Shown: positions 35,388 through 48,003, counted from the stretch's first letter. The stretch: DNA of 64,000 nt from Xylaria sp. FL1777 (GCA_022578965.1 MU400520.1:372001-436000); one strand, 5' to 3'. A program made the numbers and translations. Notes: generated from the letters alone by a model not told the origin.

Positions 35388-36620
35388 GTTACTACTGGCA
35401 TTTCCCACAGTGAGACGATGGGTTAGGGCACGAACGTAAAAGGATAATTATTTTGGGGTCACTAGTTAAATGATAATCATTTTCGTTGGCATCGTTCCTT
35501 AAGATTGCCTTTACATAATCAGTTTTATCTTAATACCCTGGGTATTTGAACGTTGTTTTCGTTCATAGACCCTAGACCATACCGGTGTGATACCAATATA
35601 AGATTTCTTAACCCGCTGTCCGTGAGATGGGTCTAGGGCAATATCAGGTTTTTAGGGGAGTCCATACTGTATATTTCCTATACAGAAATAGTCTAAGCCT
35701 TCGAAAAATCTCTTTATAGTATAGGTCTAATGGCCATGGCCATGGCCTCCGGCAAACCTTCTATTGACGTAGTCTTTATTTTGCGTTATTGTCGTTTGAG
35801 TCTCAATGGGTTTATACTGATCTTGCGAATTTCCTTAGGCCTTAGTGGAAGCCATGGGCGCCCACCTGAGAATCCTACGATATATGACTGACTACAAATC
35901 TAGATTCTCTTTTGAATCTAGCAGTGTCTTCTATGGCATAGTCTACCTGGATAGGTATTCGTATCACAACGGTCATCCCGCTAAGACGGCGCATTACATA
36001 ACCATATACTTCCCGAATAGGCAACATACGTAGCCCATCCGATCTTCGGAAAATGCTCGGTTCACGGGGCGTGAGCTTGGTTATATAATAGTCACATCGG
36101 GCTATGCAGGCCGTCATAGGCCTTCAATATTACGATTAGGTCCCTGAAACATAGTCTGTGCCGCTGTGCGGATAGTGAATACGGCCGGGATAACACAACG
36201 CAGATTTGCATCCCACTGTAGCCGCTAGTCTTAGAGACCTAGCCCCTGCCAAGCACTTCTAAGAGATATTATCTCAAGGTTGAAATAGTCAACACAATTG
36301 GTAAAGCCTTGATTTTCTCATGGGAGACTCCCGATTATCGAGTTTCACTGGTAACTGGTCGATTGGACAGGGTAAGTCCTATACGCAATCACGCAATGCA
36401 GAATGCTCCACAGGCGAACACGAGAAACCAACAGCTATAATTATATACCCCAGCATGGACAGCACAGCACTTTTGCTGCTACGCAGTGCTCTTCCATGAC
36501 TATGTGTTCTGCGGACTGTTCTGCTGAGAAGCCGTCATAACTTTAGAAACAACTGACAGAGGTGTCCTGCCTACTGCTTCAGTATTGCCTACTGTAGCAA
36601 CACTCTGCGCAGCCGTCACA
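35388..36620. other. 1.2 kb upstream region of the ABC transporter
   Basis: No independent gene is recognised. The stretch 36496-36620 may hold the true N-terminal codons of the ABC protein (ATGs at 36496 and 36502 start a short frame MTMCSAD), but no convincing splice to the first assigned exon was found. Confidence 0.5.
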
Positions 36621-39600
36621 ATGACTCCAGAGCCCTCATTGGCTTTGCACACTGCATCCACGGCATGCGCCGCAGTATTGCTGCTGAGTTTGATTTTCAG
36701 GCTTTGGAGGCTTCATCCCTCTCGCATTAGAGGCAGCCCAAGCTGGCAAGGACTTTTCAAGGCCGTCAGTATCAACACCCTTTCCAATCATCTATAATTC
36801 AGGTCAATCCTAAACGGCTTTAGGCTCCTGGGATTCTGCTCTCAGTAATACTAGCGTCATATTGGACTACAGCTTCAACCTTGGAGATTCAGTATAAGAC
36901 GAACTTCTTGGTATCGCTGCTGATTTCTCTACTTGCTGCCCTTGGTCTGAGTCTGCGTCTATTCTACGAGCAACAGCAGTCACATAAACCCTCACATCTG
37001 ATCACCCTATATCTTCTTGCATCTATAATATGCGATGCTGTCTACCTCACCGTGCCTTCCAGTGCGGCTATGCGCACTGGCACCTCATACCCCGTGCTTC
37101 TTCGTTGTTGCGTTCACTCGGTGCTTCTAATACTTGAATCTAGAGCCAGAAATCCAGCATCAGGTCCTACCAACAAGCACCACTCTCCTGAGGAATCCCA
37201 CGGTGTCTTGGGTAGAGTTTTTTTCACCTGGATCAATCCAATTCTTCTTAGGGGATACAGGAATATCCTTGTTGACAAAGATTTACCACCCCTTAGTCGA
37301 GATATAAAGCCAGAACTTACGAGAAAAGCAATACTTCAAGCTTGGTCTCAGCGGGGTTAGTTGAAAGCCTCACTAACCCCATGTCTTCACATATCTAACA
37401 AGACTAGCCAAGCCCGAGACGGAGAGGACTCTTCCTCTAGTTCTGATAACTTGTCTCAAAGCACATTTCTTTGCTGCAGTGATACCTCGCCTATTATTGA
37501 TTGTATTTCGTTATTCTCAGCCCATCTTAATCCAGGAATCAATACGATACGCTGCGAGTTATCCAGCGAGCTCGGGAATTAGCCATGGATATTGGCTTGT
37601 TTTATCAGCTGCAACTATATACCTTGGTCGTGCCGTAAGATATAATTCTTAATTTACGTCGCCAATGCTAACGTCAACATACAGCTATCATCGGCCATAT
37701 ACCAGCACAGCATCGACAAATTGAAGCTGATGACAAGAAGCGCCCTCATAGGGCTTATACATGACAAAACTATGAAATCGCCCAGCGTCGCTTATGACAA
37801 TGGCCAGGCCATTACTCTTATGAATACAGATGCAGATAGTCTTGATGGACTGGGTGAAATGGTGCACGAAACATGGGCTCAGGCGATCGAAGTGCTGATT
37901 GGTGTTATTCTTCTAGCTAGAGAAGTTGGATGGATTTGGCCTCTTCCGCTCTTTCTGATCTACTGCAAGTACCCCGCTATTCCTATATAACTTCCTTTTA
38001 CTGAGAGAGGTAATAGTATGTTCGCACATGAGTCGATACGTCGCAAAGCATCTACAACCTCGCCAGGAGGCCTGGAATCGTGCCACGCAGAATCGCATGG
38101 CTGCGACGAGCTCTGTAATAAGCTCCATGAAAGTCGTGAAAATGTTAGGATTTGAAGAGAAACTTACCCGCCGCATTGAAGAATTACGGAAAGAGGAGCT
38201 CTGGATAGCTTCAAAACAGAGATGGGTCGTGGTATACAATAACGCTTCTGGTTCGTCTAGAGCACCGAATTAATCCTACACTATTACACCCCAGCTAACT
38301 CGATGATAGCCAATGCGCTCGGGATATTCTCTCCAGCTATTACCCTTGTTCTTTTCGCGTTGTTATCAGGTGCACGTGGCCGCGACCTACACACAGGGAC
38401 TGCATTTTCCACGTTAACTATCCTCGGCCTAATCACGCACCCCGCCAACATTATTATGACGATTGTGCCGCGTGCAGTGGGAGCATTGGCTGGGCTGAAG
38501 AGAATACAAGCGTTCTTACTCCAGCCCCCTTTAGAAGACAACCGAAAACCACTGCCGAGGAGTGCTCTAGACAAGATATCGTGCGACCCAACTTCTGGTC
38601 GCCTGGCCCCCGCCGGCCCCGTCATCCAGATCCAACAACTAACCATTGGTGATAAACAGATCATACTTGAAGACATAAACATTAAAATGACCGCAGGATC
38701 TTTCACTATCATCTCGGGTCCTACTGGAAGCGGCAAGTCGACTCTAATGCGCGCTATCCTTGGAGAAGTAATACCCACTCGCGGCTCTATCAGTCTGTCA
38801 ACACAATACATAGCATACTGTTCCCAGAGACCGTGGCTACCGAGTGGTACTATTCGACAGGTTATCTACGGTGCTACCAAGAAACTCGATGAAGCATGGT
38901 ATGATGAGGTAATCAATGCGTGTTGTCTCGCGCATGATTTCGATTCACTTCCCAATGGAGATCAGACACAAATCGGTAGCAGAGGGCTCAACCTGTCGGG
39001 AGGGCAGAGACAGCGAGTAGTGAGTCTCCTAAGATTTTTATGCTTAGATGAAGTTAATTATTATAGGCGCTTGCGCGTGCATTGTTTTCAAGATGCGACA
39101 TACTTCTACTTGATGACACCTTCAGTGGGTTGGATGGTGAAACGGAACAAACCATCTTCAAAAACTTCTTTGGGGATTCAGGCTTGGTCTGGCGTTTGAA
39201 GACTACAGTTGTTCTCATTTCTAACTCCTGTAACTCTCCCTTTTTTAAACCCAAAAGGAGTCTGACATGCTTACGATGGGATAGCTCAATACTTTCAATC
39301 GGCAAATCATATCGTGGTTCTGGGCGAGCATGGGATAATAGACCAGGGTAGTTGGCAGGATATCAAGGTCAAAGCTGCATCTATAGCTAAGTTTTCATCT
39401 GGCCGTCCCGTCAAGGAAAACGCCGTTCTGTCGGCGAACTTCGACAAACTCTCCGCACAGGTCAGGGCAAAAGACGAAACCGAGGTGGACCTATCTAGGC
39501 AGACTGGAGATCCCGCCCTCTATGGTAATGTCCCATCTCAAAATAGTGGATGTAACCTAATATGAGTCCAGGTTACTATTTTCGTTTCAGCGGTTTCACC

Positions 39601-41826
39601 AACCTTCTCATTCTAGTTACTTGCATTGCAATATACTCTTTCTTCATTACTATCCCCCAATACTGGCTTCAACTATGGACTGAAGGTGATGGCGCAAATT
39701 CTGCATTTTACATGTATGGACTTCTCTTCCTGTCTTTCATGTCCTGGATCTCAACTAGCATCATGATGTGGTAAGTCTTCTAGATCCTTTCGCATGCTCA
39801 TTCATTGTTGCTGAGAATACCAATAGGTCCGTTCTCATCGGGCTTGCTCCCTATTCTGGGTCACAATTACACCAACATCTTTTACAAATCGTCACACGGT
39901 ACGTATTTCTCTTCAATTTCACAGGAAAATAACAACACCCTTAACCCCCTGAGCGGAATGAGCGACATATATCGGGATCTCCGCGACAATCTAAGTCGCG
40001 GTCCCAAAAGGAGAAAAAAAATTTGACAATCTCATTTAATAGGGCTCCATTGTCCTACTTCTCCCAGACAGATAACGGCTCGATTTTGAACAGGTGAATA
40101 ATGCAGCATATTATGATTTTACAGCCCCGTCACTAAACAATACCCTCTAGATTCAGTCAAGACATCCAGATTATCGACAAGCAGTTGCCAATGACGTTTC
40201 AATCTGTTTTAGTTCGTAGGTACCTACCTTCTCTTCTCTCAAGTCTCGAAAGAGGCTAACAGGTTTAGAAATTCTCAAACTCCTTATGCAGGTTATAGTC
40301 CTATGCATGGCCGAAAAATGGCTTGCGGTGTCTTTGCCAGCATGTGCAGTTCTGGTATACATAGTCCAGAAGGTATATCTACGGACATCAAGGCAACTTC
40401 GGTTTCTAGAGCTACAGTCACAGGCTGGAGTCTTCTCGAATTTCTTAGAATCTGTATGTGTAGATATATCTCAGTCCTCAGTTACTGGAGAGAGTTAATC
40501 TTGATTATTTAGATCGAAGGTCTTGAAACAATACGGTCATTTGGTTGGTTCGAAGCCGTAGTACAAAACAACGTTAAATGTGTTGATAACTTCCAACGTG
40601 CAGGATACCTCTTCCTATGTCTCCAGAGGTGGCTGAATATTGTCCTTGACCTTCTATCCGCCGCTGTTGCAACCAGTGTTATCGCTATAGCCGTATCATT
40701 GCGTGGGACGGTCAGTGGTGCGCAAGTCGGAATTGCACTTAATATTATGCTTTTAGCAAACACAACACTGTTGAAACTCGTGGATAATTGGACAATGTTG
40801 GAGACATCTCTCGGTGCTATTGCTCGATTAAAATCGCTCGAGACATCGACTCCGGCTGAGGGCCAGGAGGGTCGGGGTTTGCAGCCCGCCAAGAATTGGC
40901 CCTGTGAGGGGCGTGTAGAGTTCAGGGATATCACTGCTTCTTACCAGTTAGTCTGCTACCGATATCCACACTTATAACTCGCTTACGAGTACGAAACTCA
41001 GATCCGATTCGATGGCTCTACGACGTGTGAGTCTGAGCATTCCGGCAGGTCAGAAACTTGTCGTGTGCGGGCGTACAGGCAGGTGAGTTGCCATATCTAG
41101 GACATACTTGTGCGATTGCTTACTATTCATTCATCAAGTGGTAAAAGCACACTGCTACTAACTTTACTCCAGCTCCTGGAGTCGAAGTCTGGCAAGATCG
41201 AGGTAGATGGCATTGATATCAGGGAGGTGCCTCTTGACCTCCTTCGCCGGCGGTGCTTCGTTGCGGTTTCTCAAGATCCTCTGATTTTACCCAACGAGAC
41301 CCTGCGGTTTAATTTAGACCCAGATGCATCTGTGTCGGATCACGCTGTCGTCGAAATATTGATCAAAGCTGGTTTATGGACACATTTTCGTTCTGGCAAA
41401 ACGCATCTGGAGAAAGAGACAGCCACAGCCATGCGCATATCCGGCTTTAACGAGCTACCAATCCTCGATCTTAAGATGTCACTTCTCCCGGAGCTGTCAG
41501 TCGGTCAATGTCAACTACTTGCCCTTTGCCGAGCTCTCATCAAAGTGACCTCATTACGGTACTCCGGAGCGAAGCCAGTGATCCTCTTAGATGAGGTCAC
41601 GTCCTCCTTAGACTCCGAGACCGAATCTATCATCTATCGCATTATCGACGACGAACTCACCCAGAAGGGCCATACTGTTATCGTTGTCACTCATAGGCTT
41701 AGTGCCCTTCAGGAATACACTGTAGTTGGACGAGATGCTGTGGCGTTGATGGAGGATGGGCGGTTGCTAGAAGTCATTGAAGACCTGCGCCCCGCAACTT
41801 TTCAGCGTATTGGACAAATTGAATAG
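36621..41826 (+). CDS. ABCC-type (MRP-like) multidrug/metabolite exporter, 16 exons
   Basis: Exons: 36621-36764, 36824-37355, 37408-37634, 37685-37964, 38017-38250, 38310-39019, 39067-39229, 39285-39524, 39572-39770, 39827-39898, 40043-40093, 40151-40215, 40299-40453, 40513-40946, 41002-41082, 41139-41826. Every junction preserves phase and the family sequence, giving about 1424 aa. Introns are 47-83 nt, except one of 144; intron 37965-38016 starts with GC. Order: N-terminal membrane helices, first ABC membrane domain, NBD1 (Walker A GPTGSGKST, LSGGQRQRV, Walker B ILLLDD), second membrane domain (WSVLIGLAPYSG...RFSQDIQIIDKQLP), NBD2 (GRTGSGKST across the last intron, VILLDE, D-loop SSLD, THRLS). 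NBD2's signature is LSVGQ instead of LSGGQ. NBD1 has Asp where catalytic Glu is usual, as in other asymmetric ABCC pumps. It probably exports conjugates or secondary metabolites at the plasma or vacuolar membrane. The N-terminus is uncertain. Confidence 0.9.
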
Positions 41827-43021
41827 GGGTACTCTGGTAAGGTGAAAAATCTCTTGGAGAAGTAGGTGGCGTCTTTTAATAGAGCCTGAGGCCCTGCATG
41901 GGATTACTTAGACAACAGACATTTCTCAGGGCTATCGGATAGGCCACACATTGAGAGGTCCGGGGAGCTCAGCTAAACATTTAAAGGAAAGCATTATCTA
42001 AACTAGAAGTGTAGGACGGTGTTTATACCTAATTTCTAAAGGCTCATATAATATGTACTTATATCTATATTAACGAGCACTTCCGCTACTTTCCGAAGTT
42101 CTTGGAGAGAAGGAGCCCGGCATAGATTTGTTATATATTAATGATGAGTAAATCAGGAAAGTTCTTGTGCAGTAAGCAAGGTAGTTTCTGTAACTCACTT
42201 GTAGCGAGGTGAGATAGTCCCATACACGGAGCATCGTTCGCAATATAATTATATCCAATTCACCCGTTGTATCTAATGGTCGACTTTTGCATATCAACGA
42301 CAACGCGCTAACGGCCAAAAATATTAGATGATGTTAAAATTACCACTCTATTATTCGGGTGTTTAATGGGTAGTGTATGTTTTTGAACAAAAGCTAAGCG
42401 TTAGGCCATTCGTTTAGGGGTTAAAGGAGCGCTACGAATACTATGTAGGTATACTACTTAACGTTGTTAGGTGGAGATCTAAGCCTATGGTAAGCTGAGG
42501 CTAAGCTAGGTTTTTTGCGTTGGCGTGGCTTATGAGCTAAAAATAAAGCTGTATTCATGCGTAGTTTGCTTAGATCTGGCCTATTAAAAGACTACCTGGT
42601 AGCGTTTACCTAGAAAAAACGCCCGGGATTGCGTTTGTTATTAGTGAGGTGGTGGTGTTGTTGTTTAGGGGCTAACTGCCACCCCCTTTGCCACAGCTCA
42701 TATAAATTGCCTCTTGCGATAGCTTCAATACGAAGAGGCAGCAGCACTAGTTGACGCAGCAGCAGTGGCGGCAAGTGGAGGAGAAAAACTGGAAGTACCG
42801 ATTGACCACGGCCAACCTAGATGGCAGCGCTAAATCTAACAAGTTGCTATACTTAGGTCTGATGAAGTGTTCTGCATTGTCCTTTCGTAAAGTTGTTGGT
42901 TTGCCAATGGTTTCCGTGGCCCGAGCTCACTCCTTCTAGAGGCTCTTAAAGCCCCCCCTTTCCGACCTCCAACTTTACTCTTCAACGTCCTTTCCAATTC
43001 TTCATTCAAATCGCTGCGCAT
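41827..43021. other. 1.2 kb intergenic region
   Basis: Spacer between two plus-strand genes, containing the ABC terminator side and the SDR promoter. Some repeat-like TTAGG/GCTAAG words lie around 42370-42560 and a CAG-rich stretch near 42735-42775. Nothing codes convincingly. Confidence 0.5.
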
Positions 43022-43996
43022 ATGGCTACCAAGACCATTCTAGTGACCGGCTGCTCCGCAGGAGGCATCGGAGGTGCCGTCGCCATTGCGCTTGCTAAGA
43101 GGGGCCACCACGTTATCGCGACCGCGCGAGACACGTCCAAGATCGCCCCAGAACTGTCGGAGCTCCCTAATGTCTCTATCTTACAGCTTGATATATCATC
43201 GACAGCCTCTGTCCAAGCGGCCGCTGAAGCCACAGCAGAGCGCGGTGTCGATGTGATATTCAATAACGCCGGAGCCGGATATTCAATGCCCATCCTCGAC
43301 ATCGACATCGACAAGGCACAACGGCTTTACGATACCAATGTTTGGGGCCCTGTGCGGATGATACAAGCATTTTCGAAGCATTTGATCGCGAGTCGAGGGC
43401 GTGTAGTCAACCTAAATACTTGTGGTGCTGCTATCAATACCCCGTGGATGGGTGAGTCGTCAATTCTCCTCACGTGATAGAAAGAGAAGGCCATCTTCTG
43501 TCAACAGCCATGTTAAAGTAAGTCGCGTATAGGGTCATATCTGTCCTCAAAAGCCGCGTTGAAAAATATTTCGGATGTCTTGCGTATTGAGCTTGCTCCG
43601 TTCGGTGTCACCGTAGTGACGATCATGGCGGGCGTGGTATCTACATATTTCCATGCCAACGAGCCGCCTTTCGCTTTGCCACCAAACTCACAATATAAAT
43701 CCATCGAAAAAATTATTGCGGGCTGGGCTACTGGAGAATCTAAGCCCGGCGGCTGTTCTCCAGAAGAGTTTGCTGAGTTGGTGGTGGATGATATTGTTGG
43801 AGACGTAGAGGATGCTATAATTTGGAAGGGACCCCATGCGGACGGAATTAGAATGCTTTCGCAAGCCCCCGCAAAGACGATGGTAAGTGGAACTACCGCT
43901 AATTTTTGAATATAACACTGATGCTTTCATTAGGATGCCGCACTGAGCAATGGTACCGGCCTACAAGAACTCGGAGGAAACCACACAGGGGCTTGA
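43022..43996 (+). CDS. short-chain dehydrogenase/reductase, AYR1-like
   Basis: Three exons: 43022-43451, 43533-43882 and 43934-43996, in phase, giving 280 aa. Introns are 81 nt (GTGAGT...TATAG) and 51 nt (GTAAGT...TTAG). Family marks: the cofactor-binding TGCSAGGIG (9-17), NNAG (81-84), and the catalytic Tyr146/Lys150 in YLSSK, which is only rebuilt by the first splice. The position normally held by the catalytic Ser, 13 residues before the Tyr, is Thr133 (LNTCGAA), a conservative change. Overall it resembles fungal 1-acyldihydroxyacetone-phosphate-reductase-like classical SDRs, which also turn up in secondary-metabolite clusters. It would reduce a carbonyl with NADPH; the substrate is unknown. 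A decayed flavoprotein dehydrogenase follows 330 bp downstream on the same strand, and the ABC exporter lies 1.2 kb upstream. Confidence 0.92.
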
Positions 43997-44321
43997 AAAT
44001 GAGTGTAGGTGACGTTAGAAAACTTCCAGTTTTAGCTAGTCGTAGAAGTGTGCAATCGTGAATAATCGATGAAGCCATCTTCCACAAAATATCATCCCAA
44101 CAAGAAGGCCTCTCAAGCAACTCAAGTACAATCAACGAATCCAACACCATTGCTACGTGAGAAATTGGTCTTGGCTTAACGATTCTCTCGTCATATGTAG
44201 CATCTGCCCATGCAGCGATAAGGAGACATACTACGAGCGGCGGTGATCGATTCTCCAGGTCAAGGGAATTAGCTGATGCATGTCTCGCATAGATGATTGT
44301 TTGGGGGGACTAGGCAACAGA

Positions 44322-45060
44322 TAGACGCAGAATACGGCAATGACACGCCTGAGAACATGTTCCGCTACTTACAGCACGAAGAGGGTGATGCGGTAGACGA
44401 GTCAACGCTGAAAGTATGTTGTCACTAGAGTGTAGAATGCCTGAAATGGCTTGAAAGCTATGGGGCCAGGTTCAGCGGCTCAATATGCCTCTTTAAAGCG
44501 AGCTATCGGACTCGGTAATACTTCTTATACTTTTCTGGAAACGAAAAAGCGCATCCTTTTGCATGAATCGCAACCCGGCCCCTGGTGGCCATCGGGCTGT
44601 TGGAAAGGGCAGTGGTGGAATGGGCATGACTGGTGAGCTGTTATGGAGAGGGCTCTTTTCGTTTCGGCCATAGAGATGGAAATCAAATGTCAGATGGCCA
44701 GCTAAGTCGAACATTTACCAGTCAATTCTGACGGAAGAGTAGTAGGCGCGGAATACCGTACACTTGGGGAGGCTTTATCTACCGCGCCATTCTACGACAT
44801 TATCATCTCACTCAGGTCAAGCGGGATGATGCTGGTTCTACCATTTTACTCTAGGGGGCCCCAGGGCGGATGGCAAATCGGGACCTGTCCTCATCGAGTC
44901 GGGAGGACTGATCCAGGGCCTGCATGCTGCGGGAAGAAACGCGGTTGGTGTCTGCTCTAATAGCTATATATCGGGGCTTGCTCTGGCAGATTGGGTATTC
45001 TCAGGTAGACGAGCTGGAAAGGTCGCTGCAAGTCATGAGAGGGGATCTAAAATAAGGGTG
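44322..45060 (+). pseudogene. remnant of FAD-binding 3-ketosteroid dehydrogenase/fumarate reductase-like flavoprotein
   Basis: Pieces of one family appear in order. DAEYGNDTPENMFRYL starts at about 44324, then SVECLKWLESYGARF, YFLYFSGNEKAHPFA and NPAPGGHRAVGKG. After a gap come FTLGGPRADGKSG and the C-terminal LHAAGRNAVGVCSNSYISG and LADWVFSGRRAG, characteristic of KstD/FRD-type flavoproteins. Breaks: an in-frame TAG at 44426 and TAA at 44516, a further stop and frame change near 44567, loss of roughly 300 residues between about 44632 and 44836, and no FAD-binding N-terminus. No set of introns explains the stops; the gap around the first TAG would need a 15-nt intron. It is probably the relic of an oxidoreductase that once accompanied the upstream SDR. 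Confidence 0.8.
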
Positions 45061-46638
45061 TTGATAGAACCACGATCATTGTTTGAACAGAGTACGATAA
45101 TTATGCACATTTCATGAAAGTAAGCATGTTATATGGTATACTTTCGTTCGCGGCACATCGAACCTGAGGGAATGTTAGCGCCAATACCAAACACGCTAAC
45201 GGAGATTGGTTCATGGGAGGAATAATAAGAAATCTCTCTAATCAGTTCATTTGGACACATCATTTTCGAACCTGAAACCATTAGGAATTATTATAGAGCA
45301 GAATGCAAGTAGCCAACATCTTATAGCGTACCTATTCCCCGCAGCTCAGCTACTAGAGCCGTAGTAATCATTACTTTCTCCTCAATAAGTCCAAAAGGTG
45401 CTGAATGGTCGTGGTAACTATGTTCTCTCTCTGCAGTTATTCATGCGCATGAATAAGATGAGGAAACCATAGATTATTATCAGCGAGAATGTAATTCCTT
45501 TGAACTGCGGATATTGACAATGCTCTTAAAAGTGAAGTCTGGTAGCAGAGCTCTCGGATCAACTGAATCATGCTATGCATGTAGCCCTATGTATGACGTG
45601 ACTCGTTACCGACCTGCAGGATAGATCACCGCATTTGAAGATTTCTGTCAGCTGTCACTCTTGCATGTGCAGCATAAATGCATCGAAGAGAAAACAGGGA
45701 TAGTTATGTTGACTCGAGAGACATGCTGTCAAGAGACCAGTAAAGGGCAAGAGGCGGGAAAAGAAACGAAAATGAAAAGCCATCGAACGTGCTTGTAGAA
45801 TACGTACTATCAAATGGGGACACACACGAGGGGTAACGAGGGTGAAATTAAGTACTGAGTCAACTGTTTCGAGATAAGACAAAGCGGGCGCCCGCAACTG
45901 GAGTGAGTCCGAACAGGACTGTGACTTCAGCTGAGACCAAGATCTCTTATTTGATTGGCAGGTCTTAAGTCAGCTGATAATTTTGAACAATGTTGAATTT
46001 CCGTTAGATGTCGTGAAGCTGAATACCTCTATCCTCCGCTAGCACATCTTCTACATGGTTAGCTAAGACATGCAAGCCCAAGTTCGGTCCCGAAGAGCAA
46101 GGACACGATCTCGAGGACCTCGCACAATGAAATATCAACCGGCAAACAGACCTAAGTAAGTAGTTATCTAGGTAAATATGCGACAGCTACCGACAGACTT
46201 ACATCTGCCAGAAGTTACCTTAAATCCTTGGCTAAGAATGAATCGTGACGGTTGGTAGCATTTTGACTCGATGGCAAACAACGGACAATTGCATGTAGGT
46301 CTGGGTGAGACAAGCAAATGAGGTTGAAGATCTCGGCCTCCCTTCTTTCGACTATTGAAACTTGTGACCCCTCTCGTCGGATTGACGCCTAGAGGTGGCT
46401 GATGGCTTACGAACTGGATGGATGATAGTCACGCCACGTAGGGTTGCTGCAGGGCGTCACATTTCTGATATCAAGTTTAATCCGAAGCAGTGGCATCCGA
46501 GGCGTGTTAGGATATCGGCAGATGACATATAATAAGAGCTTCGATCACCTCAAGATTTGCTTCTTTCTTAGCTTTTCTAGACACTCGCATCTCATCAGAT
46601 CTTCAGTCGAGGCCAAGTCCTGCTCGAATAAGCCCAAC
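45061..46638. other. 1.6 kb without a recognisable gene
   Basis: No motif-bearing frame on either strand. The end holds the promoter of the But2-domain gene. The open frame continues upstream of 46639 to 46444, but those codons precede the signal peptide and are probably 5' UTR. Confidence 0.5.
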
Positions 46639-47325
46639 ATGCGCTACATCGCCCTCATGCCGCTACTACTAGGGACAGCGATAGCCGCCCCGTACGAACT
46701 GATCTCCAAACGCGAACTCAAAGACCGCGAATGGGGCCATAGCAAGAAGACCGGGTGCCCGGCGCATCTGGAAGCGGGCGAATTCGAGTACCCGCACTAC
46801 ATCACGCACATCTCGGCCAAGGAGCCCGACAAGGCGTTCGGGCCCACGCAGCACGGCGTGTTCACGCCTAACGACATCTCGACCGTCTTCAGCTTCGACA
46901 TCCCAGCCTCGCGCGTCGACGCGAACTACACGTTGGAGTTCCTATTTCCACTAAGATACCAGCTGACGACGTCGTCGTTCTCGTACAGTGGGGGTGGGAG
47001 CTTCTTCTTCACGGGCTATCAGGCGGGCAGCTGTCCCGGTCCGGAGACGACTTATAATAATCAGCCGCAGCTCGGGCCGTACCCCCCCTTCCCGCCCATT
47101 CACATGGAGCCCGGTTATGCCTATACGATCGATGTCGGTCCTTGCTTTGTAGCTTCTGGAACTTGCGTCGCTGGGGGTGAGTGGTTCGGCGAATTTGAAG
47201 TCGGGAATCATGAGAGCTAACCGACGACAGTTACCTCGACCAATGACACTCACTTCTCTTATTTTCAGGATTATGATGATTGCCCCATTGGTATCTACAC
47301 TGCATATAACTATGGCTTGCCTTGA
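46639..47325 (+). CDS. secreted But2 (ubiquitin-3-binding protein C-terminal) domain protein
   Basis: Two exons, 46639-47176 and 47231-47325; the 54-nt intron (GTGAGT...ACAG) leads in phase to the conserved ending THFSYFQDYDDCPIGIYTAY. The product is 210 aa. The ATG at 46639 is chosen because it opens a signal peptide (MRYIALMPLLLGTAIAA) and is followed by a Lys-Arg (SKRE) dibasic site. The body matches the But2 family: YPHYITHISAKEP, GVFTPNDISTVFSFDIPAS, SGGGSFFFTGY and GPETTYNN. Several Cys pairs are present. But2-domain proteins are common secreted ascomycete proteins of unknown function, some reported as surface antigens. GC content is higher than in the flanking DNA, probably codon bias. 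Confidence 0.88.
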
Positions 47326-48003
47326 GAGCCACCATACTGCTAGATGGGCATGTTGCCTCGGAGGTTTGGAAAGAGAATTAGGACGTTCTCATGGCAAGCC
47401 GATCGATGTATCTATACACAGTTTTGTCAGATAACCAAGCTACGTAGATGGAGATTGGCTGCCGGGGTCGTTAACAAGTTTAAATTTAACTTATGCGACA
47501 CTCACTGTCAATTCGTTTAACTTTTATACAATGAGAGTGTCGCTTACAGGGTAGGGCAAGTATGTCAATTAATAAGAACAGCCCCTTCAAAAATTTGGAC
47601 TTCCACATGAATCCGGAGATTCAGCAGCCCGATGATCATAGAAGCCTGATATTTAAGCAAGGCGGGACGTTGAACAGAATCTAACAGCTCAGGACAGCTT
47701 TCAGACCCCTATTCCCCCGCCGTAATTTGTGCGAGTAGCAAAGAGTTAACTACCAATACTGAGCAGTGGTGAAGCGTCTGATATCGAGGTCCAGTAGTAT
47801 CCTAGAGCAAGGCTTAATAGTGAAATAGAGTATAGGAGCGTGGTAAGATGCTGTCTTCTTCCGACATCAACCTCTTGAATCTTCAGCGACCGCGCTAGGA
47901 ACCGCATAAGACCATGACAAGAGGTTTGAAGAGCACATGCCAGGAAAACCTAGTCATGATCCATTCACTTAATTCAAGCAGTACACCTCCCCTCCCCCTT
48001 AAC
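47326..48003. other. 678-bp spacer between convergent genes
   Basis: Lies between the 3' ends of the But2 gene (+) and the DUF4470-like gene (-). It contains the inverted repeat at 47495-47543; nothing else is recognised. Confidence 0.55.
47495..47543. repeat. 9-bp inverted repeat between convergent genes
   Basis: GCGACACTC (47495-47503) and GAGTGTCGC (47535-47543) pair across a 31-nt spacer, about 170 bp past the But2 stop. It may be a terminal hairpin or a palindrome remnant; low significance on its own. Confidence 0.45.

Noticed and set aside
38284..38811. 175-codon minus-strand frame
   Set aside because: It is the antisense shadow of the ABC membrane-domain and NBD1 exon.
36621..41826. 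ABC transporter as a pseudogene
   Set aside because: All frame breaks coincide with phase-preserving introns and every motif is restored.
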